DNA of 11,128 nt from Isohypsibius dastychi (taxonomy: Eukaryota > Tardigrada > Eutardigrada > Parachela > Isohypsibiidae). The position numbers were made by a program, and so were the translations under genes. Shown here piece by piece: positions 1 through 8,681 of the stretch. Each line of letters begins with the position of its first letter. The stretch's first letter is position 1. The stretch lies in NCBI GenBank assembly GCA_034696485.1, contig JAQIWT010001354.1:1-11128 (forward strand). The letters are read 5' to 3'. The notes under the pieces were generated by a model that had not been told where the DNA came from, did no database searches, and saw only the letters and a program-made list of their open reading frames with translations.

Positions 1-240
1 GCTGAACCGATCGTACAAGCCTGTTTCGCTCAGCGACCCAGCGGTGGTGACCTTATCGCTCTTTCCGGCAGTAACCGCATAACTGTGATTCCCGATTTAC
101 TCAGTGGTGCTACCTCAATTAATAGCACGAAGATTAGACATGATTCTTTCAAAGGTAATTTTTCGGCTTTGGCTATTTTGCAGAATAACCGACAGATTTT
201 GGTCGGTCATGAGAACGGATCCAGTCTTTTATTGTGTTAG
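1..240 (+). CDS. 3'-terminal exon of an unidentified, possibly beta-propeller (WD40-like) protein
   Basis: Reading frame 1 is open from the first base to a TAG at 238-240, giving 79 residues without a start, so this would be the C-terminal end of a gene that begins left of the window. The peptide alternates short hydrophobic strands with polar turns: GDLIALSGSNRITVIP near residues 26-41 and ALAILQNNRQILVGHENGSS near residues 56-75. The second resembles the last blade of a WD40 propeller, where a strand, an N/D-rich turn, an ILVG strand and a final strand are typical. No definite family signature is present and I do not recognise the protein. A GT...AG pair at 155-183 would make a 29-nt intron, but the frame is open through it and splicing would introduce a stop, so I read the exon as continuous. 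Candidate poly(A) signals lie at 323-328, 333-338 and 514-525. Confidence 0.45.
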   Translation, partial: AEPIVQACFAQRPSGGDLIALSGSNRITVIPDLLSGATSINSTKIRHDSFKGNFSALAILQNNRQILVGHENGSSLLLC

Positions 241-624
241 TCAGGATTTTCAAACGATTTGTCTGGCATTCTTTCTGGTTTTATTAACACGCGGTTCAAC
301 AAAAAATGTGATTGATACTAACAATAAGGGCAAATATAAAATACCGGTGATCCAAATTCAGTTCTTTGTGAATACCTCTTCTTTTAATTCTTTCTTAGAA
401 ATTATGATATCAAAGTATGTTCATTGGTTCATCGAATATTGAAAGATGTACTATACTATGTACAACACCGCTAGAATATCAACATGTTGAAAACCGCCTT
501 TCGCGACACCGGTAATAAAAATAAAACCAAACAGCACAAAATGCAAAACAGCTATGGACAAGTCTCTAAAAATAACACTGTAATAAATGACTTTTCACAG
601 AGAACCACCAAAGCCAAAATTGTT
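241..624. other. Convergent 3' intergenic region between the left-edge gene and MICU1
   Basis: No coding region is supported here. It is AT-rich and carries poly(A)-signal-like hexamers for both strands. On the plus strand there are AATAAG at 323-328, AATATA at 333-338, two overlapping AATAAA at 514-525 and another AATAAA at 582-587. On the minus strand AATAAA reads from 285 to 280, and a second one at 233-228 lies inside the plus-strand exon. The two 3' UTRs could therefore overlap. A plus-strand ORF at 484-717 runs antisense to the MICU1 end and has no supporting features. Confidence 0.5.
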
Positions 625-2911
625 TTAATGGCGAACTCCCTGCGCTTCGTCCTTCGCGCATCTCCAAAGAGCCCCCAAAAGTCTGGACACTCTAAAACAG
701 AATCCTATAGTACATAATGTGTTCTTGTAGTCTGCAAAAATTACCCCATGTCCTTCGGCCGTTCCATTCCACGCATCTGTCGGGCTTTCATGATAGAAAT
801 GAATTCTCTTTGGCTAAGACGCCCATCATCTGGAATGGGAAGAACATGATCAAACGAATTCAAGAAATTTTTTTTGTGGGTCTATCACCATTATCATCAA
901 ATATCGCAAATACCACATCAACGACATGATCATCCAAATCAGACTTTGCTACGGTCTTCACAACTCGTTGTAATGTCGCTTGATCAATGGAGCCACCGGC
1001 AACGTGATATAATCCCAAAGCGGTGTCAACATCGTTCAGATGCCGGAAAACCTGGCTGAAACTATCGACCTGCTGAAAGTTGATTCCCTAAAACAAACAA
1101 CAATTCCATAAAGTTCAAACGGACCACTAAGGCATATGTTGATTTCAAAAAACGAGAATAACCATCTGCATTGCTTTATTACCTTGGCGGCTTTTCCGGC
1201 GAACCGATCTTTAACTCTCTTCAACATGCGCTTCTGCTTCTGATCCGAAATACCGGCATAACTGAGTAGCATCTTTGCGAACTGCTTCTCTGTAATTTTT
1301 CCTTCAGCATCCGGACCCATCCGCTCGAACTGCAATATGCTTCATGGGTTATCCAAAAATTCACGAGAAACTGTGAAAAAAATCTCACTTCAATTCGTAA
1401 AACTTCGTCTTTCATTTTGGCTTGAAACGCTAGGAAATCTTGCACCTTCAGCTTTCCTGTTCCGTTCACGCCAAAGAAATAGCTTTTCAGTCCGGAGGTT
1501 ACAAACTCGGACCCTTGATACGAAGAACCCGTCATTTTCGCTTCGCGATGCCGCGTTCCCACTGAAGTCTGAGAGCGTAATACATTCAGAATATCCTCAA
1601 ATTCCTCTGCATCCACGTTCCCGTCGCCATTGACATCGAAGATTCTGAATGCAATTTCGATGTGACGAGCAGAAACTGTAAACAATAAGGTGGAAAAAGC
1701 TTGGTGATCTGTAAATCTGGGGGTCACGCACTTGACAAAAGAGTCATCAGAAACAGATAATCGGAAAACGAAATCAACCCATGCGCGCCGATCTGATGAA
1801 ATATGCTATTCTTTGGAATATCTGTCTGGAGCTTATCTTTCTGTAAAAAAAAAACCAGAGTCATGATCAGTAAACATCAAAAATGAGAATGAAATCAAGT
1901 AACCATTGATCAACTGAGTACGAATAATTCGATTTTGGCCAATGTTGACAAATGTTTGGGTAGTTCATTACGCAACTGATTTCTTGATCGAAGAAACACG
2001 AGATTCTGTTTACCGTAGGATCAAAAGTTCGAAAATGATCCAAACCGAGTCCTTCCGGCTGCCTTATTCCCGGAGTAATGGCACGAACGAAATCGTCGGG
2101 GGTCATGTAAATTCCATATCCATCTCCATCGGGGTCATGGATTTTCTGAAAAATGATCTGGTCCAACGTGCATTTAGTAAATGCAAAAAACCAGTTTACC
2201 AAAGTAGCAAAAAGGCGGAAAACTTTATCGGGAGTCGAATAGGCACGAATGCGATTTTCGTACTCAATAATCTGCAATTTATCGCCATAAATAAAGTATC
2301 GATTTGAGAAAAATAATGCTACCTTTCGATCTCTGAATCCTTCCTTTTTTTCGCCACCTTCTTTATTCTCAACCGGATCATGCAGTTCCACTGCGCCAGA
2401 ACTTTTCAGTTCTGCCGCATCAACCGTTTTTATAACAGTTTTTCTTGGTGGTGGTTCGAAACCTTTCGGAACTTTGCCAGGATAAAGATAATTATAATAC
2501 GCATAGTCCTCTTCTGCAAACTGGCGAGTGCGATCGAAACTCAGATCTGGCATCCACGGAATATAATCGGGAAGTCTACGAGAAATATCTGTAGGATCAT
2601 ATTTTCATAATGCAAGGAAAAAAAGTTCTTTACGCTCTCCAGTTCACGAGGACGTATGATCCAGCCCCAACAATAATAAGAACGACCATCTTCGAGCTCC
2701 ATGGTACAGTTGTGTGCGCGAAGCCTCTCCATTTCTCGGATCCGTGCCCCATATTAGTATACGGACGGTAAAATTGATGTCTTGATAAACCCACAACGTA
2801 GTTAGCAGGATAAACATTTAGAGGTTTGGAGATCTGCTTCGGAGTAAGAGCACCGAAAAAGCTGCATCTTTGTAGAAGCTTCACCGAATCCGCGATCTTT
2901 GCACGAAACAT
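625..2911 (-). CDS. MICU1: MICU1, mitochondrial calcium uptake protein 1 (EF-hand regulator of the uniporter)
   Basis: Ten coding exons join to 542 aa: 2911-2634, 2575-2323, 2271-2200, 2145-2014, 1840-1732, 1675-1389, 1329-1183, 1087-889, 829-745 and 691-625 (stop TAA). All nine introns are GT-AG and phases match at every junction. In the family, MICU1 sits in the intermembrane space and gates the MCU channel by sensing calcium. Visible here: a basic N-terminal presequence, a membrane segment near residues 75-89, the family block FRDRK at 173-177, then [13 protein letters not shown] (the channel-contact region), MTPDDF and [10 protein letters not shown]-hand 1 has loop 295-306 (D295, N297, D299, E306) and EF-hand 2 has loop 490-501 (D490, N492, D494, E501). 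Both are canonical, and the second is assembled across an intron. Cys532 in LWRC matches the cysteine that links MICU1 to MICU2 in vertebrates. It is longer than human MICU1 (476 aa), mainly between the membrane segment and FRDRK. Start chosen as the only ATG giving a presequence. Confidence 0.95.
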
Positions 2912-2948
2912 TTTCTTCCAGTTGAATCAAATCCTATTCGAAAAGAAA

Positions 2949-2999
2949 CTAAACATTTACAAACTTCAGCGATCAGAAACGATTAAGTCCTAAACGTAC
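2949..2999 (-). other. Likely 5'-UTR intron of MICU1 (51 nt)
   Basis: On the minus strand a strong donor (GAG|GTACGT, intron from 2999) pairs with an acceptor (TGTTTAG, ending at 2949), 37 nt upstream of the MICU1 ATG. The 51-nt length matches the coding introns of the same gene. The upstream exon would then lie at 3000 and above. It contains a seven-codon upstream ORF at 3054-3034 (ATG to TGA). This is a prediction from splice-site strength and size only. Confidence 0.5.
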
Positions 3000-3239
3000 C
3001 TCGCAGGCTTGAATGCTGCTCTGAACAACACCGTCACCAGTAGCGAGTGGCCATGAAGAACGAGATCTGCAACAACCCAAGATTGCCAACGGGGTAATAA
3101 GCTTTTGGTCTAAATGAAACGAAAATCAGGCGTTAAAGCGAAAATGCAATACAGTGAAAACTTGTGTTGTTTGTGAATGTGATTTGTGACGCTTTCGCTT
3201 ATCATAGCCAGTGTTTTCGTTCAGTGCTACCGGTTGGGC

Positions 3240-3252
3240 GGGGGGGGGGGGG
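3240..3252 (+). repeat. G13 homopolymer, preceded by GGGC
   Basis: Thirteen consecutive G residues on the plus strand, directly after GGGC at 3236-3239, roughly 210 bases upstream of the kinase start codon. With the preceding GGG it could take part in a G-quadruplex. Exact length should be treated as uncertain, because long homopolymers are error-prone in sequencing and assembly. Confidence 0.9.
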
Positions 3253-3460
3253 TGATCTATGCGCCAGCTGTGGATCTTCATGCAAAACAAAAGCACGAAC
3301 TCGATTCAAGGATACATATGAGGTTAGATGGGTTTCCGTTCTCTTTTTCTGGCGTTCTTCTCCGACAGTCGCCTCATGGTTAATACTTCAAAATTCCATC
3401 TAATCGCTTGTCTATTTCTTTGACAGTCTGACAGCAGGTCTATTCCGGATTGCGCTGGAA

Positions 3461-4715
3461 ATGACTGTAGATGGCGATCAGACTTGTAGCACGTCCCAAA
3501 ACTCCAGAATCTCCTTGGACGCGTTTAAAAAAAAGACGTTGTCAGCGTTGACGCCAGATTCGCAAGGATACGACAGATATGAAATTATTGGTCAAGGTGA
3601 GTCGAAAACGTTTGTGACCTTTTTCGATGTTTTCCGGTTGAAAAGTTCGTGAAGCTGATTGTGTCAAAAACTTCTAGGAGCGTATGGAAGAGTTTACAGG
3701 GGGAGCGAGCGCGTTACCCAGCGCCAAGTTGCGTTGAAGTTTATGGACAATGTTGTGAAAAAAGAGGAAGACAATGGCTTGGATCAGGGGACGCTACGCG
3801 AAGGTAACGCTGTTCTATTCATGCTGATTTCCGGTTCCTAAAATCGCCATTAAAACTTCGGTGTTCTTGTTTAGTCAGCTTGTTACGAACTTGTGGATCG
3901 CATGCCAATATTGTAAATGTAATCAGGATCTGCTTCTTGCCACAAAGTACGATCCTGATTATGGAGTACTACAAGCAGGACTTGTGGGCTTTCATCAAAG
4001 AGCAGCGGAAGTTCCCTTCAATTCTGGACGACAAGCTGGTGAAGGTATGTTTTTCTGGTGCTTTGCTGGCCCAAAGCAGCGTTGTTTGTGTGTATAGTTG
4101 ATTACAAAGGGAATACTTACTGGACTACATCACCTGCATAGTCACGGCATTTCGCATCGCGACCTTAAAGTACAAATGACCTGTTTCTTTGGGATTTTTC
4201 GGTTGACTGACCTAACTTTTCAGCCTCGAAATGTCCTTTTATCGGACGATTACATTCCGAAAATAGCCGATTTCGGTATGGGTAAATTTTTGACCTATCC
4301 GGTCCGCCCGCGAGTGGAAGGTTTCGGAACACGTTGGTATCGCTCACCGGAAGTGCTTCTTGGTTTCCCCGTAACCAATAACAGGGTGGACATGTGGAGC
4401 GCTGGGCTCATTTTCGCAGAGCTGAAAGAAAGAAAGCCCCTTTTCCCTGGGACATCGCATCCTGAACAAATCGAGATGATATTCAAAGCTCTTGGGACAC
4501 CAACGCCTCTCATTTGGCCAGAGATGGCCGAATGTTCTGTTTTTGCTGACCCTGAACTGAAAATTACGGTTAATGATGCCGGAAATTTAAAGGAGCAGGT
4601 GTTAAGCTTTTCCGATGCAGAGTTCGGGATCCTCATGGAATTTTTGCATTACAAGCCGGCGAGACGGATCTCGGCCGGAAATGCTATGCAGCTGTCATAT
4701 TTTGCGGATTGTTAA
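3461..4715 (+). CDS. Divergent CDK-like (CMGC group) serine/threonine protein kinase
   Basis: Five exons give 331 aa: 3461-3596, 3678-3803, 3875-4044, 4098-4169 and 4224-4715 (TAA). Introns are 81, 71, 53 and 54 nt, all GT-AG and phase-compatible. All catalytic elements are present: the glycine loop GQGAYGRV at 44-51, VALK with Lys66, an alpha-C RE with Glu87, HRDLKPRN at 164-171 with Asp166 and Asn171, DFG at 184-186, and WYRSPE at 206-211. DMWSAGLIFAEL and PLFPG are typical of CDK-family C-lobes, so it is a CMGC kinase expected to be active. Oddities are the alpha-C sequence LDQGTLRE, which replaces a PSTAIRE-type helix with its proline, KPRN where KPEN or KPAN is usual, and no threonine at the CDK T-loop site. 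There is a polar 40-residue N-terminal extension, and the protein ends almost directly after the kinase fold. CDK20 and CDK9/10/11 relatives are the closest in style, but I cannot assign an orthologue. Confidence 0.88.
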
Positions 4716-5071
4716 CAGATTGTGTCCTCATTGAGTTCTGAATCTGGTTCTCCAAATGGATGCATTGTTTTGAGTTACCGTTATCGTCTTATCCCTGTTA
4801 GATTTCAGCTGGCAGTTGTTAGCGTATCGTTTTGCCAAATACAACGGTTTTATCAAGAATATAATTCGACAGCTTTTGTTCTCTAAATCTCCCGAACTAG
4901 AACGAGAGCTAAACAAGATATTCAACGAAAATAATCTGCTATACCAACGATGAACAAATGTTCACAAAGAACTACAAATAATCAGCACACAGCTACGTAA
5001 TACAGTACGAAGAACCGGTACCAGCTCGTCTGCGTTGTGACTGTTAAACACTAGATCATGCAACAATTTCC
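4716..5071. other. Convergent 3' intergenic region between the kinase and CDP-DAG synthase
   Basis: These 356 bases hold the 3' ends of both genes and no supported coding region. I see no canonical AATAAA for either strand. The nearest variants are AATATA at 4858-4863 for the plus-strand kinase and a minus-strand GATAAA at 4853-4848 for the synthase. The minus-strand open stretch at 4728-4925 lacks any recognisable motif. Confidence 0.45.
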
Positions 5072-7489
5072 TCAATTTCCAACCTCCAGATTTGGCTGAA
5101 GATTTTCCGCAACGGGTAGTAAACCGTGACTGCTGAGGTAATCCCGAAGGAGATTGAACAAAAGGATCTGATCCTGTGCTTCCAGCTTTAATGCTTGCAT
5201 CATCAGTTTCTGAGGGCTGGCTACACGGATGAATGAGCGGATGTAGACATTCACGAAGCAGGCCATCAAGATCTGACAGTCAAAGCGATCCATAATTCCT
5301 CCATGACCGGGAATCATATCTCCGAAATCCTGCAGAAAAATCCCATTTTCAAATATTTCTCTGGGAAAAACATACCATGGATTATGCAAGACAGTAAATC
5401 CACACCTTGATTTTGAACGCCCTTTTGAAACCACTGGCGAAGAATCCACCAAATGGCCCGATAACCGAACTGAAGACGGACATGGCCAGCGAATGAAGTA
5501 TGAAAGGATACATCCGGATGTGTTTGAATCCCAGCTAAGAACGTTGATTTACATATAAATAACAGGGCTGGCTTTTCAATGATAATACCATTTGGAGGGC
5601 TCGAGGAAGATTATATTGCTGGAGTTGGAAACTGAATCCGGGAGTACAGTTCGAATCCAGTTTACCGGTTTCTTCGTTGTAATCCAAAGGACAAACGAAA
5701 AAACGGTATTGGATGAGGAAGAGCGACATCTGAACAAAATCATAATGTACGATTTTTTGTTTGGCAAATATAAAACAAATTACCAGAACACCGAAAACGA
5801 CCGTGGATAATCCTCCGCCGATAAACCCTTCCCAGGTTTTCTTTGGTGAGAGTTTAATCAGGGGTGTTTTTCCAAAAAAGAATCCAAACATATAGGCCAT
5901 GATATCGTTGCAGATAATCATGGAAACCGGCACGAGGAACCATATCAGCCCCTGGAAGATATTCTGAACAAAGAAGTAGGCCGCTGAATTGACGATAAGC
6001 AGCGCGATATGAGTCCAGGCGAACTGTTACCAAAACGGAAACAAGGTTAGCAAGTGATACTGTCAACCACATGGAAAGAGGTTACCATCGAGAACTGGCG
6101 GAAGTAATAACTTTTTACAAGACTGAGCACAAACCAAACAATGCCGGTGCAGTAAAGGGCAAAGCTGATAAATCGATGGTAATCAACAAGCGGCTGCAAG
6201 AATTCCTGCGGGAGAAAAACAGTTAATGGCAAATCAAAATCCAATCGAATGTAATTTACAGTCTTGGACATGAATATTCCGAAATAATCGATGAGATTTT
6301 CTCCATAGAAGAAATAATTGCTGGCAAACAGGAAATACCAGCTGAGAGATCGAAACCACGGTAAGTCATGAGTTTTATATATGCAGTAGCCGATGTTAAT
6401 AATCTCAGAGAAGCATCTCAGCTGGATAACAAATACCTAAAAAACCCAGTTAAGAATTGAACAAAGATCAGAGATCCGAAAAGACTTACAAGGGCAATCA
6501 GGGCAAGAGGACCCAGTGAAACAAGGTAACTGAACAGACCAATCATAACCATCGTAAAAACTCCACGCACAATCCAGTTTCGCCATCTGAAAACAAAAAA
6601 AATGTAAATCTTCCGAGCAAAATATCAGTACAACACTCATGTAAATAATACACAAAACTTGTGTAATTCAGATCTAGTGGCGCTTTTGAAAGAAGATTTT
6701 TACACCGCAAAATTCAAACATAGACTTTTGTCGTACCAGGCTTCCAAACGGCTTTTAACTGCGTACTATATTTGGTAATTTTCATTTCCGGTGAATGCAG
6801 TTATTCTATCATTGATTTCTTAGTATTATTGCATATGCACATCAAAAAGATACGCATAAAAAATTGCGATTTTACATTGTGTAAAGATTATGAAGAACAA
6901 ACACGATGCGATTTCCGTTTTGTCAAACCTTGTCGAAATTCCCGTTTTTTCTAGGGCTTGCTCAAGTCCCGTTTCATGCTGCTTCAATCCCTGTAGCTCC
7001 TGAACTCCATCTCCAAGTTGGCTCTCAAATCGTTCCATGTCTTGTTCATCCTCACCGGCACTGTCCCCTGCATCCTTGGGGAGCTGAAACGAATGAAAAA
7101 TGATAGAAATACCGTATCAGTCAGCTCAACTCTAGAAACACGCGAAGTCGTGATCGATTACTTTTCCGGAGCAAGGAAGCGAGCCCAGCTGTTCTTTTAA
7201 CGCCAGACATGCTCATAAATGCAGCTCGGGCGATCTTGAAAAACAATAAAAGGAAGGAAGCGGGAGAAAATCGATATCTTAACAAAGAATTGTTATATCG
7301 ATCTCGAAACCAGCGTTGTTCAGCTGAATGGAAAATAAGGATTTGGATTTAGCGATGATGTAAAGCTTCCCTTGATGAATTTTCTCCTTCGCTAATTTAC
7401 GGGAAAACTGATGATACCTTTAACGGCGAGCTTGAAAATTTTGGGTCTTTTGATTCCAGATTTCGCCGTCGAACATCTCCTTCGTCCAT
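5072..7489 (-). CDS. CDS1: Phosphatidate cytidylyltransferase (CDP-diacylglycerol synthase, CDS1/CDS2 family)
   Basis: Nine exons join to 462 aa: 7489-7418, 7083-6929, 6586-6490, 6436-6260, 6205-6086, 6023-5784, 5729-5589, 5534-5406 and 5329-5072 (TGA). Every intron is GT-AG and phases agree. The enzyme makes CDP-diacylglycerol from phosphatidic acid and CTP in the ER membrane, feeding phosphatidylinositol and phosphatidylglycerol synthesis. The length is close to human CDS1 (about 461 aa). After an acidic, soluble N-terminus of about 75 residues comes RWRNWIVRG, then several membrane helices, [30 protein letters not shown], and the C-terminal CTP-transferase signature at 368-394 (SGFKR, then [12 protein letters not shown] and DRFD). 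The start ATG is the first after an in-frame upstream TGA. The short first exon is inferred from its phase and donor, while the second exon is anchored by producing the conserved RWRNW junction. The gene could be called CDS1 or CDS2; most invertebrates have one copy. Confidence 0.95.
6587..6928 (-). other. Second intron of the CDP-DAG synthase gene (342 nt)
   Basis: Together with the 334-nt first intron (7417-7084) this is by far the longest intron in the window. It is AT-rich, with donor AAG|GTTTGA and acceptor TTTTCAG. I see no exon, RNA gene or clear repeat inside either intron. Long first introns among 53-nt ones are often where regulatory elements sit, but nothing specific is visible. 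Confidence 0.7.
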
Positions 7490-8040
7490 GTCATCGATTT
7501 CGTTCAAACGAAAAAGCAAGTGGTGATTCTGATTTCAGTGAAGACAATCCAATTTAACAACACAGATACAGCGCAGAAAAATCTGTATTTCCAAACATCG
7601 GATTGTTCCCAGATTAATAAGAAACTGCGATTACGTAACAAATAGAGAAGCGGCGCTCAGCTGCAGATCTTCATAAAAACCGTTTGCAGGAAGGCTTCAT
7701 GAAATCTCGGGATGATCTGGGCAAACGGAAATAAAGGAAGGGAAACAAACGACGGTCACCAAATTTTCATCTGGACTGGAGCACAGGATCGAATTGCCAT
7801 ATGATCATGGAACGATGGAACAGATGGGGGTGTGGCTATGATCGGAACCAGGTCTGTTCTGTTCTTTTCTTCGCGTTCGAAAAAACGTAAACAAAGCACA
7901 GCTGTTGGCTGCGCGTTTACGATTTCTGAATTCTCCATTCGATACTGTAGCTGAAAGTCCAACTCCAACCTCGTTCTTCCGGACTCTCTACAGAATAAGG
8001 TAGATCATCTTCACCTCTGTTTTGGATAATATCAGCCATT
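7490..8040. promoter_or_regulatory. Divergent promoter region between CDP-DAG synthase (-) and the 129-aa gene (+)
   Basis: These 551 bases separate the two start codons and should hold both promoters and leaders. I see no TATA box and no long homopolymer here, in contrast to the other two divergent regions. A small inverted repeat (ACAGAT...ATCTGT) occurs near 7562-7586. GTCTGT at 7850 and CTGTAG ending near 7950 could bound a plus-strand leader intron, but this is weak. A minus-strand open stretch at 7756-7968 has no family features. Nothing else is supported. Confidence 0.4.
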
Positions 8041-8516
8041 ATGAAGAAGAAGGAAGTGGATGTGAACCCTGATGACACGAAAACGATCGCATCAACTCAT
8101 TCGAATTTGGCAGAAAATACGAATCGGCCTCTGACATATTCCCATAGTCCCACCTCAGAGCCTGACCCTCCAACACTACAAAACCTTTTAGACGACCTGG
8201 CACGGTGTCCTGCAGATGATCCCGTTCTGACAGGTCTAAATAAGAGTAAGGAAATTCGTACAACCAAACCGACGAAAATTCGGGGTTTCCAAATTTCTGT
8301 TGCTTTGAACGAAATTTGGTATTGTTTCCAGGCTCAACAAAGCTTCCACGAATCGGCGGACAAAGCGAGGACCCAGTTGCACTGGCAAAGTTGACCATCG
8401 AAGTCCAGGTAGCTGCAAAGAAACTGGCCAGCTTGAGAGAAATCGCCGAGGCTCGACAGCTATCATTTAGAACATCTTTGCACCTCCTCAAAGAAGATTT
8501 AGAAGATCTCACGTAA
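8041..8516 (+). CDS. Unrecognised 129-aa protein with a disordered N-terminus and helical C-terminus
   Basis: Two exons, 8041-8245 and 8332-8516 (TAA), with an 86-nt GT-AG intron (donor AAGA|GTAAGG, acceptor TTTCCAG). The splice is phase-compatible: the split codon gives serine and joins two otherwise unrelated frames into one. Residues 1-60 are polar and rich in S, T, P, N and D. Residues about 86-129 (from VALAKLTIEV to the end) look like one or two amphipathic helices with regular hydrophobic spacing, ending in the acidic LLKEDLEDLT. There is no signal peptide or membrane segment. Small helical subunits of complexes such as BLOC-1/BORC or Mediator have this shape, but I cannot match it to any of them, so no function is assigned. 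It shares a divergent promoter region with CDP-DAG synthase and converges on TANGO2, 165 bases away. Confidence 0.65.
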
Positions 8517-8578
8517 TTCCGGATGGTATTTTGCCTTATTTTACACGTTCTACTTCACTTTCAGCTTAAAAGAGTGGT

Positions 8579-8584
8579 TTTATT
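8579..8584 (-). terminator. Candidate poly(A) signal (AATAAA) of TANGO2
   Basis: AATAAA on the minus strand, 97 bases downstream of the TANGO2 stop codon and in the right orientation. It lies only about 65 bases from the stop of the convergent 129-aa gene, so the two 3' UTRs probably meet or overlap in 8517-8681. No canonical plus-strand AATAAA is seen there; GATAAA near 8654 is the best variant. Confidence 0.5.
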
Positions 8585-8681
8585 TCAAACAAACCCGTCA
8601 TAAGATTACCGAGAACGAAATCACAGAATTGATGTATGTCAAGCTACGATTCCGATAAAAACGTAAAATTTATGGAGTCTT

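Larger units (their letters stand above)
2912..3460. promoter_or_regulatory. Divergent promoter and 5'-leader region shared by MICU1 (-) and the CDK-like kinase (+)
   Basis: About 550 bases separate the two start codons and hold the leaders of both genes. On the minus side there is a probable 51-nt leader intron. On the plus side there is a G-rich block with a GC-box-like GGGCGGGG at 3236-3243 running into a G13 tract. A 20-codon upstream ORF follows at 3259-3321, with an internal in-frame ATG at 3280. A possible leader intron has donor GAG|GTTAGA at 3323 and acceptor TTTGACAG ending at 3426. No TATA box is convincing. No further coding exon is supported. Confidence 0.5.

Noticed and set aside
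155-183. Possible 29-nt GT-AG intron in the left-edge exon
   Set aside because: Far shorter than any other intron here, the frame is already open across it, and splicing would bring in a TAA.
104-442. 112-codon plus-strand open frame
   Set aside because: It overlaps the better frame-1 coding tail in another frame and continues into AT-rich intergenic DNA; no motif or family feature.
484-717. 77-codon plus-strand open frame starting with ATG
   Set aside because: It is antisense to the last MICU1 exon and 3' UTR, lysine- and asparagine-rich without any domain, and is best seen as a shadow.
2589-2633. Alternative acceptor CTACAG for the first MICU1 intron (45 nt, ending at 2589)
   Set aside because: It has the better pyrimidine-CAG look, but joining there puts a TAG stop into the frame within five codons. 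The CGTAG acceptor ending at 2576 restores the frame used by the rest of the protein.
3164-3403. Open frames running through the G13 tract
   Set aside because: They lack an ATG start, and the glycine run merely translates the homopolymer. This is more likely leader and promoter DNA.
4728-4925. Minus-strand open stretch of 65 codons between kinase and CDP-DAG synthase
   Set aside because: No ATG, no recognisable features, and it sits in a convergent 3' region.
5643-5658. GTTCGAATCC resembling a tRNA T-arm
   Set aside because: It lies in an exon of CDP-DAG synthase, and no acceptor stem or anticodon arm can be built around it.
7756-7968. Minus-strand 70-codon open frame in the divergent promoter region
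   Set aside because: No family resemblance, no matching splice partners, and it does not join in phase to the first exon of the synthase gene.
8332-8516. BLOC1S3-like similarity of the small helical protein
   Set aside because: Only the spacing of hydrophobic residues is similar; no identity convincing enough to name it.
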